Shown: positions 1-4,868 of the stretch, piece after piece | How positions within the stretch are numbered: the stretch's first letter is position 1 | Layout: every line of letters begins with the position of its first letter | Source: Eudoraea sp. | GTDB taxonomy: Bacteria; Bacteroidota; Bacteroidia; Flavobacteriales; Flavobacteriaceae | DNA length: 5,750 bases | NCBI GenBank assembly: GCA_013041785.1 | Contig: JABDRK010000093.1 | Coordinates: 1-5,750, forward strand | Direction of reading: 5' to 3' | Made by a program: the position numbers and the translations under genes | The notes under the pieces: model-generated | The model's database searches: none | Told to the model about the DNA's origin: nothing | The model's input: the letters and a program-made list of their open reading frames with translations, nothing else

Positions 1-147
1 AATAGCGCGACGGTAAGTGCGGAGATCCCAGATGGAGAGCCTGTTAGCAGTTTGTCTGATGATCCGGACGATCCCACAGACAGGGATATCGATGGGGATG
101 GGAATCCCGATGACCCCACCGTTACCGATTTCGGCGTGCCTCCTGTT
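1..147 (+). repeat. Partial beta-domain repeat, unit 1
   Basis: This is the 3' end of a repeat unit cut by the window edge. Its peptide NSATVSAEIPDGEPVSSL aligns with NSATVTAAVPDAEPISSL of unit 2 and is followed by the same Asp-rich linker. At least one more full unit is therefore expected upstream of the window. Confidence 0.85.
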
Positions 148-1653
148 ATGCCAAATATCACGGTACTTAAGATTGACACCTTTAACGATGAGAATGGGGA
201 CGGGGAAGTACAGGCAGGAGAAACAATCAGCTATACTTTTATTGTTACCAATACCGGGAACATAACCCTGGGGAACATCACTGTAACCGATCCGTTGGTA
301 ACGGTTTCCGGAGGACCCCTGTCTAGCCTGGAGCCAGGTGAAACGGATAGCACAACTTTTACTGCTACCTATACGGTTACATCCGAAGATGTACAGAATG
401 GCAGTTTTGCCAATAGTGCCACAGTGACTGCAGCTGTTCCTGATGCGGAACCTATCAGCAGTTTATCGGATGACCCGGATGACCCAACCGACCGCGATAT
501 CGACGGGGACGGCAATCCTGATGATCCTACAGTGACCGATTTTGGAGAACCACCACTTGCCATGCCGGGTATCACCCTGCAAAAGATAGATACCTTCAAT
601 GACGAAAATGAAGATGGTATCTTCCAGGCAGGGGAAACCATAAGCTATGCCTTTATTGTAACCAATACCGGGAATGTTACCCTGGGGAATATTGAGGTAA
701 CAGATCCTTTGGTTACGGTTTCCGGAGGGCCTTTGGCCAGTCTGGAACCCGGGGCTACAGACAGCACTACTTTTACGGCGAGCTATACCCTGACTCAGGA
801 CGATATAGAGAATGGCAGCTTTAGCAATTCGGCCTTTGTAATGGCTGATGTCCCTGACGGGGAACCTATCAGTAGTTTATCAGACGATCCGGACGATACG
901 ACCGACCAGGATTCTGATGGGGACGGAAACCCGGATGATCCCACGGTTACAATTATCGAACAGATAGGTTCGGTGTCCCTGCTTAAGGCTGCAGATAGCC
1001 CCACTTTTAGTCAGCAAGGGGAAGTAGTTACCTATACCCTTACGGTTATCAATACAGGGAACCTTATCCTTCAAAATCTTGTAGTGACAGATCCCAATGC
1101 AGTTATAACCGGTGGATCTCCCATATCGGTATTAAATCCCGGGGAGCGTGCTGAAGTAACGGCTGAGCATCAGATTACCTTACAGGACCTGGAGCGGGGC
1201 GTGTTTATCAATTCGGCCACCGTAGATGCCTTCAGTGCAACAGGGGAAGTAACAGATGATTCTGATGATCCGAATAATCCTACCGATTTTGATGCCAATG
1301 GTGATGGAGAACCGGATGATCCTACGGTCATTGAGCTGGATGTATTCCCACTGGAAATCGAGGTAAACCAAATGGTGACCCCCAATGGCGATGGTAGAAA
1401 CGACTTCCTGTTTATCAGAGGGGTGGAAGCGGCGTTGAACAATTCCCTGAAAATTTATAACCGCTGGGGCGTGGTTGTTTATGAGGGTAACAATTACAAT
1501 AACCTCACCAATGTCTTCGATGGAAGGTCAAGGGGCAGGTCAACGATAAGTGTAAACGAATATCTTCCTGCCGGGGTTTATTTCTATATATTTGAGTACC
1601 AAAAGGATCAGAAAAATATTACAGACAAAGGTTATCTGTATATTAGTAAATAA
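1..1653 (+). CDS. Large repeat-containing surface protein with T9SS type B (CHU_C) sorting domain, 5'-truncated
   Basis: The frame is open from base 1 (NSATVSAEIPDGEPV...) and stops at TAA 1651-1653, leaving 550 codons; the true start lies outside the window. Reading from TTG 52 would be artificial, because the upstream codons continue the same repeat. Seen: one partial and three complete tandem beta-domains with the VTNTGN...VTDP signature of DUF11/DUF7507-like domains, each followed by an Asp-rich linker. A C-terminal gliding-motility-associated domain follows, with TPNGDGRND (1378-1404), YNRWG (1456-1470), LPAGVYFY and a terminal KGYLYISK. Known of the family: such C-termini direct export by the type IX secretion system, and these proteins are often huge cell-surface adhesins, SprB being the best-known relative. 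Inferred: an exported, rod-like surface protein, possibly an adhesin. Eleven bases separate it from the PorP/SprF gene, so the two are probably co-transcribed. The type B domain is near certain; the biological role is not. Confidence 0.95.
   Translation, partial: NSATVSAEIPDGEPVSSLSDDPDDPTDRDIDGDGNPDDPTVTDFGVPPVMPNITVLKIDTFNDENGDGEVQAGETISYTFIVTNTGNITLGNITVTDPLVTVSGGPLSSLEPGETDSTTFTATYTVTSEDVQNGSFANSATVTAAVPDAEPISSLSDDPDDPTDRDIDGDGNPDDPTVTDFGEPPLAMPGITLQKIDTFNDENEDGIFQAGETISYAFIVTNTGNVTLGNIEVTDPLVTVSGGPLASLEPGATDSTTFTASYTLTQDDIENGSFSNSAFVMADVPDGEPISSLSDDPDDTTDQDSDGDGNPDDPTVTIIEQIGSVSLLKAADSPTFSQQGEVVTYTLTVINTGNLILQNLVVTDPNAVITGGSPISVLNPGERAEVTAEHQITLQDLERGVFINSATVDAFSATGEVTDDSDDPNNPTDFDANGDGEPDDPTVIELDVFPLEIEVNQMVTPNGDGRNDFLFIRGVEAALNNSLKIYNRWGVVVYEGNNYNNLTNVFDGRSRGRSTISVNEYLPAGVYFYIFEYQKDQKNITDKGYLYISK
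148..561 (+). repeat. Beta-domain repeat, unit 2 (138 codons)
   Basis: This unit is a DUF11/DUF7507-like immunoglobulin-type beta-domain. It opens with MPNITVLKIDTFNDENGDG and contains VTNTGN and VTDPLVTVSGGPL. It also has a canonical EF-hand-like 12-residue loop, DENGDGEVQAGE (187-222), with Asp1, Asn3, Asp5, Gly6, a hydrophobic residue at 8 and Glu12. It ends in the Asp-rich linker. By eye it is about 80% identical in protein to unit 3. At DNA level the shared stretches are short, about 14 bases (for example ACCAATACCGGGAA). Confidence 0.85.
562..963 (+). repeat. Beta-domain repeat, unit 3 (134 codons)
   Basis: This is a close paralogue of unit 2. It opens with MPGITLQKIDTFNDENEDG and keeps the EF-hand-like loop as DENEDGIFQAGE (601-636). 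Its linker has begun to diverge: DPDDTTDQDSDGDGNPDD replaces DPDDPTDRDIDGDGNPDD, and the spacer after it is shorter (VTIIEQ). Confidence 0.85.
964..1344 (+). repeat. Divergent beta-domain repeat, unit 4 (127 codons)
   Basis: This is the repeat next to the sorting domain. It keeps the fold signature (INTGN, VVTDPN, INSATVDA) and an Asp/Asn-rich linker (DDSDDPNNPTDFDANGDG). It has lost the N-terminal EF-hand-like loop, where AADSPTFSQQGE stands in place of DENGDGEVQAGE. It is clearly more diverged from units 2 and 3 than they are from each other. Confidence 0.8.
1357..1650 (+). other. T9SS type B / gliding-motility-associated C-terminal domain (CHU_C)
   Basis: These are the last 98 codons of the repeat protein. 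Seen: IEVNQMVTPNGDGRNDFLFI, then LKIYNRWGVVVYEGNNYNN, FDGRS, LPAGVYFYIFEY and the closing KGYLYISK. This series is diagnostic of the CHU_C/TIGR04131 family. Known: type B domains serve as T9SS export signals and, for SprB-type substrates, secretion depends on a PorP/SprF-like partner. Such a gene lies directly downstream here. Confidence 0.93.
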
Positions 1654-1664
1654 CGAACATACCT

Positions 1665-2618
1665 ATGACGTTTAGAAGTAAGCTCTTAGCCTCGATATTT
1701 TTCCTCTGCATGCTGATTTCGGGATTACATGCCCAGCAGGATGCACAGTATACCCAGTACATGTACAATACCATGAGTGTAAACCCTGCTTATGCAGGTT
1801 CTCGCGGGCAATTGAGTATTGCTGCCCTGTACCGCTCCCAGTGGGTGGGTCTGGACGGGGCTCCCAAAACCCAAACCCTGAATTTACATTCACCTATCCG
1901 GAATAGTAAACTGGGTTATGGAATATCGATTGTGAATGACAATATTGGGGATGGAGTTGTGCAGGAAACTTATTTTGATGCCGTAATCTCTTATACGCTG
2001 GACGTTTCCGAGGAAGGCAAGCTTTCTTTTGGTTTGAAAGCGGGAGGAAATTTGCTCAACCTTGATTTTGAAGGATTGCGTAATTTCGACAATGAACCTA
2101 TACAGGGCAACAACATTGAAAACCGGTTTTCCCCTAATTTAGGACTTGGCTTATATTATCATACGAATATCTTCTACGCCGGGATATCTGCCCCGAATTT
2201 ATTGGAGTCGGATTATTTCGATAATTCCCAACGCGATGCCAATTCTGTGCAGTTTTTGTCTACGGAACGCATAAATTTTTATTTCATCACGGGATATGTG
2301 ATAGACCTGAGCAGCAATACTAAATTTAAACCTGCACTGCTGACCAAGGTAGTAAGCGGAGCACCCATACAATTGGACCTATCGGCCAGTTTCCTGTTTA
2401 ATGAAAAGTTTTCACTGGGGGCTGCCTACCGCTGGGATGCGGCTGTTAGTGCCTTATTCGGTTTTCAATTGAGTGAGCAGCTAATGGTTGGTCTGGCTTA
2501 TGACCGGGAAACCACAGAACTGGGGAGTACGGCCTTTAATGACGGTTCTTTCGAGATATTCCTGAGGTTTGAGTTAATAAAATCGTTCCAGCGTCTGGTA
2601 TCACCGAGATTCTTTTAA
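1665..2618 (+). CDS. PorP/SprF family type IX secretion system membrane protein
   Basis: This gene encodes 317 residues. The ATG at 1665 lies 11 bases after the upstream stop and gives a good signal peptide: MTFRSK, then a hydrophobic core, with likely cleavage after LHA at residue 23 before QQDAQ. The mature N-terminus carries the family hallmark QYTQYMYNTMSVNPAYAGS (residues 28-46). The rest has alternating, aromatic-rich beta-strands with repeated GLGLYY and LGAAYRW type segments, as in an outer-membrane barrel, and ends in a Phe (SPRFF). Known: SprF is needed for secretion of SprB in Flavobacterium johnsoniae, and PorP is an outer-membrane component of the T9SS; paralogues often sit next to type B substrates. 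Inferred: this is the dedicated partner of the upstream repeat protein. No Shine-Dalgarno sequence is visible, which is normal for Bacteroidota. A gene symbol is withheld because paralogues are numerous. Confidence 0.93.
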   Translation: MTFRSKLLASIFFLCMLISGLHAQQDAQYTQYMYNTMSVNPAYAGSRGQLSIAALYRSQWVGLDGAPKTQTLNLHSPIRNSKLGYGISIVNDNIGDGVVQETYFDAVISYTLDVSEEGKLSFGLKAGGNLLNLDFEGLRNFDNEPIQGNNIENRFSPNLGLGLYYHTNIFYAGISAPNLLESDYFDNSQRDANSVQFLSTERINFYFITGYVIDLSSNTKFKPALLTKVVSGAPIQLDLSASFLFNEKFSLGAAYRWDAAVSALFGFQLSEQLMVGLAYDRETTELGSTAFNDGSFEIFLRFELIKSFQRLVSPRFF

Positions 2619-2633
2619 ATTGCTTTGGTAGTT

Positions 2634-4646
2634 ATGATCAAAAAAATACTTCCGGTTTTACTTTTGAGTATCCTCATGCTAAACCCCTCCTGGGCTCAGG
2701 AAGAACCTTTGTCTGCCCGTGACTCGGCCCGACTCAAAAGGTATTTAAAAAAAGCAGACCGGAAATTCAGGGACATATCCTATAGTATGTCTATCGATAT
2801 TTATGAAGCTGTATTGGAGAAGAACCAAAACAAGTTTATGACCCCCAATATGCTTAAACTGGTTGGGGATTCCTATTACTTCAATGCAACCTATCAAAAA
2901 GCGGCCAGGAATTATGGGATGTTGATTGATAATTTTGGGAGTCAGAAAGAGGTGGTAGGCCCTGAGTACTATTTTAAGTATGCACAATGCCTAAAATCTC
3001 TTGGAGATTATGCAAAGTCGGATGAGATCATGCAGGTTTTCGCGGATCGTCTCAAGGATGACAACCGTGCCCGGAATTTTGAGAAGGGACGTGATTATTT
3101 AAAAGCCATAGCGGATGCCAAAGGGAGATACAGCCTAAGAGAGCTGGACCTGGATGTCAATTCTGAATACTCAGATTTATCGCCCTCATTTTACAAGGAG
3201 GGATTGATTTTTTCCTCAGACCGGGATACCGGAAACCTTGCCCGTTACAGGCATACGTGGAATGCCATGGATTTCCTGGATTTATACAAAATCAATGTCG
3301 ACAGTGCCTCGCAAAACAGGCCTGCGAAGTTCGACCTTGACCCGGAATTTACTACCCGGGTACATGAATCCTCATCTGTATTTACGCAAGATGGGCAGAC
3401 CATGTATTTCACGGGGAACAATTATAAGGGTGGCAAGATCATAAAGGATAAACAGGGGATAGTAAGGCTGAAGATCTACCGTGCCCAATTACAGGATGGA
3501 AAATGGATCGTTACGGACAATTTGTCCATCAATTCTGATGACTACTCCGTTGCCCATCCGGCGCTCAGTCCGGATGAGCGTACACTGTATTTTGCCTCAG
3601 ACCTGCATAATCCCTCTGTGGAATCCAACTTGTACAGCGTGCCTATCAATGCAGATGGAAGTATTACGGATACCCCTGAACCCTTAAAAGGCACTATAAA
3701 TACCGGAGCTCGTGAAACATTCCCATATGTGAGCAGCGAAGGGGTTTTGTATTTTTCTTCAGACGGTCACCCCGGACTGGGAGGCCTGGATATCTTTTCC
3801 ACCGTAATTGAACAAGACCGGCCACAAAGTCCGATAGAAAACCTGGGAGAGCCTGTCAATAGTAAAATGGATGATTTCAGTTTTATCATTGACGATGAAA
3901 AACTACAGGGCTACTTTGCCTCGAACCGGGAAGGTGGTATGGGATATGACGATATCTACGCCTTTTCAAAAGCTGCAGAGTGTATGCAGACCGTTACCGG
4001 CACAGTTAGGGACAAAATATCAAACGAGGTATTGATTGGCGCAACCATTAAGGTCATCAACGAGAATAATGAAGAGATTTTCACCACATTTACTGATGAG
4101 AACGGGCAATATAGTCTTGACCTGGATCGCTTTCAGCTAAATTTTGTAAGGGCCCAGACTGAAGGATATACTCCTGCTGAGGAATTTTTGGAGAAAGGAA
4201 ACTGCCGACCCCCGCGAATCATTGATTTCTATCTGGAACGGGATGAAGTAACCTGTGGGGACGACCTGTCAGTGCTTATACCTGAATTACGCAGCACCAT
4301 CTATTTTGATTTTGACAAGGATATCATCCGCGATGACGCCAGACCACAAATTGAATTGGTGATCGCCATCATGGAAAAATACCCCAGCCTCAATATCAAG
4401 CTCAAGGCCCACACGGATGCCCAGGGCCCGGATGCCTATAATCTGGATCTTTCCAAACGAAGAGCCCAGGCTACCGTAGACTATATCCTTGCGAATTCGG
4501 ATAAAATCTCCCCGGACAGACTAGAGTCCGAAGGATACGGAGAAACGGATCTGGCCAATAAGGACTGTCCAAATGGGGTTTGGTGCCCGGATAAGGAGCA
4601 CGAAAAAAACCGGCGCACCGAGTTTATTATTTGTGGGGAAGAGTAG
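2634..4646 (+). CDS. OmpA-family protein with TPR-like, PD40 propeller and regulatory-like domains (PorE-like architecture)
   Basis: This gene encodes 670 residues. The ATG at 2634 is chosen over an in-frame TTG at 2625 because it begins a clean signal peptide, MIKKILPVLLLSILM...SWA, with likely cleavage before Gln22. Domain order: TPR-like helices (about 30-170), about five PD40/WD40-like propeller blades (about 179-446), a carboxypeptidase-regulatory/CnaB-like domain (about 451-537), and an OmpA peptidoglycan-binding domain (about 554-668). Blade starts lie near Y179, H244, H308, E361 and D413; the last blade has GYFASNREGGMGYDDIYAF. In the OmpA domain, Asp595 of AHTDAQG and Arg610 of SKRRAQ are 15 residues apart, as in the diaminopimelate-binding pair of Acinetobacter OmpA. 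NRRTEF is also present. No Cys lies near the cleavage site, so it is not a lipoprotein, unlike PorE. It probably anchors the neighbouring SprF-like complex to peptidoglycan (inferred from operon position). It is the last gene of the apparent operon. Confidence 0.92.
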   Translation: MIKKILPVLLLSILMLNPSWAQEEPLSARDSARLKRYLKKADRKFRDISYSMSIDIYEAVLEKNQNKFMTPNMLKLVGDSYYFNATYQKAARNYGMLIDNFGSQKEVVGPEYYFKYAQCLKSLGDYAKSDEIMQVFADRLKDDNRARNFEKGRDYLKAIADAKGRYSLRELDLDVNSEYSDLSPSFYKEGLIFSSDRDTGNLARYRHTWNAMDFLDLYKINVDSASQNRPAKFDLDPEFTTRVHESSSVFTQDGQTMYFTGNNYKGGKIIKDKQGIVRLKIYRAQLQDGKWIVTDNLSINSDDYSVAHPALSPDERTLYFASDLHNPSVESNLYSVPINADGSITDTPEPLKGTINTGARETFPYVSSEGVLYFSSDGHPGLGGLDIFSTVIEQDRPQSPIENLGEPVNSKMDDFSFIIDDEKLQGYFASNREGGMGYDDIYAFSKAAECMQTVTGTVRDKISNEVLIGATIKVINENNEEIFTTFTDENGQYSLDLDRFQLNFVRAQTEGYTPAEEFLEKGNCRPPRIIDFYLERDEVTCGDDLSVLIPELRSTIYFDFDKDIIRDDARPQIELVIAIMEKYPSLNIKLKAHTDAQGPDAYNLDLSKRRAQATVDYILANSDKISPDRLESEGYGETDLANKDCPNGVWCPDKEHEKNRRTEFIICGEE

Positions 4647-4651
4647 TCATT

Positions 4652-4668
4652 TTACTTTTTGAAAGTAA
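4652..4668 (+). terminator. Possible weak terminator hairpin after the OmpA-family gene
   Basis: A perfect 7-bp inverted repeat, TTACTTT (4652-4658) and AAAGTAA (4662-4668), flanks a 3-base loop. It starts 6 bases past the TAG stop. Its position suits the end of the operon, but the stem is AT-rich and no clear T-tract follows, so intrinsic termination is only a possibility. Confidence 0.3.
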
Positions 4669-4692
4669 TATCTTACAGCTTCGACAGTTGCC

Positions 4693-4770
4693 GATTACAG
4701 GGGCTTAGTCGATAAAATACACGATTTCCATACTAATTAGGGATTAGCACTTATCCACACCCCAGTAATC
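4693..4770. repeat. Imperfect inverted repeat in the intergenic region
   Basis: GATTACAGGGG (4693-4703) can pair with CCCCAGTAATC (4760-4770) at 10 of 11 positions; the only mismatch is A4699-A4764. The arms enclose 56 bases that contain the palindrome CTAATTAG (4733-4740) and a possible inner 5-bp pairing, TTAGT (4705-4709) with ACTAA (4732-4736). It could be an operator, a structured leader or a short relic; nothing in the sequence decides between these. Confidence 0.45.
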
Positions 4771-4790
4771 ATAGCCTTCACTAGGGATTA
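4738..4790. repeat. Short direct repeat TAGGGATTA, two copies
   Basis: TAGGGATTA occurs at 4738-4746 and again at 4782-4790, 44 bases apart and so roughly on the same helix face. The copies have the related left flanks ACTAAT and CACTA... . They may be binding sites for a regulator or chance in a short gap. Confidence 0.35.
4751..4759 (+). promoter_or_regulatory. Perfect DnaA-box-like 9-mer
   Basis: TTATCCACA at 4751-4759 matches the strongest DnaA-box consensus exactly. It lies just inside the right arm of the intergenic inverted repeat. I found no second box on either strand nearby and no dnaA or dnaN, so an origin is not supported. A lone regulatory box or a chance match is more likely. 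Confidence 0.3.
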
Positions 4791-4815
4791 TTGGCGCTAC
4801 ACAACAAATATTTAG

Positions 4816-4842
4816 TTGCGCGGGCATACCATGTTATTTTTG
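4816..4842 (+). promoter_or_regulatory. Putative Bacteroidota-type promoter for the Calx-beta gene
   Basis: TATTTTTG at 4835-4842 fits the -7 consensus TAnnTTTG of the Bacteroidota primary sigma factor. A TTG at 4816-4818 lies 16 bases upstream as a possible -33 element, slightly closer than the usual 17-23. Transcription would start near 4849, leaving a leader of about 20 bases. This separates the downstream gene from the T9SS operon. Confidence 0.5.
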
Positions 4843-4843
4843 A

Positions 4844-4853
4844 TTGAATTCAA
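4844..4853. promoter_or_regulatory. Perfect palindrome at the putative transcription start
   Basis: TTGAATTCAA is a 10-bp perfect palindrome one base after the TATTTTTG box. It overlaps the expected start of transcription, where a repressor could act. A palindrome this short can also arise by chance, and no regulator is encoded here. Confidence 0.2.
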
Positions 4854-4868
4854 ACGTAACAAATAACA

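Larger units (their letters stand above)
4647..4868. other. 222-bp intergenic region
   Basis: No credible reading frame lies between the OmpA-family stop and the Calx-beta start. From left to right it holds a weak hairpin, an imperfect inverted repeat with a DnaA-box-like 9-mer inside it, a two-copy direct repeat, and a putative promoter with a palindrome. I see no tRNA-like fold and no recognised riboswitch. Confidence 0.8.

Noticed and set aside
52..54. TTG at 52 as start of the repeat protein
   Set aside because: The frame upstream to base 1 continues the repeat (NSATVSAEIPDGEP), so the gene is truncated by the window edge.
17..265. Plus-strand frame of 82 codons overlapping the repeat protein
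   Set aside because: It lies in another frame inside a strongly supported CDS, and its peptide shows no recognisable features.
148..1344. CRISPR array or recent DNA tandem repeats
   Set aside because: The periodicity is at protein level (127-138 codons). The DNA copies are diverged, with shared stretches of about 14 bases only.
369..1442. Several minus-strand open frames opposite the repeat domains (369-641, 795-1004, 880-1074, 1170-1442)
   Set aside because: They recur at matching places in each repeat and are complements of the Asp-rich linkers. They have no signal, domain or upstream start context, so they are shadows of the coding strand.
2625..2633. TTG at 2625 as start of the OmpA-family protein
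   Set aside because: ATG 2634 is only three codons later, gives a cleaner signal peptide and uses the preferred start codon.
4653..4661. TACTTTTTG as a second TAnnTTTG promoter box
   Set aside because: The spacing within the motif is one base too long, and the stretch is better explained as part of the hairpin after the stop.
4751..4759. Replication origin around the DnaA box
   Set aside because: There is only one box, no dnaA, dnaN or similar neighbour, and no AT-rich unwinding region next to it.
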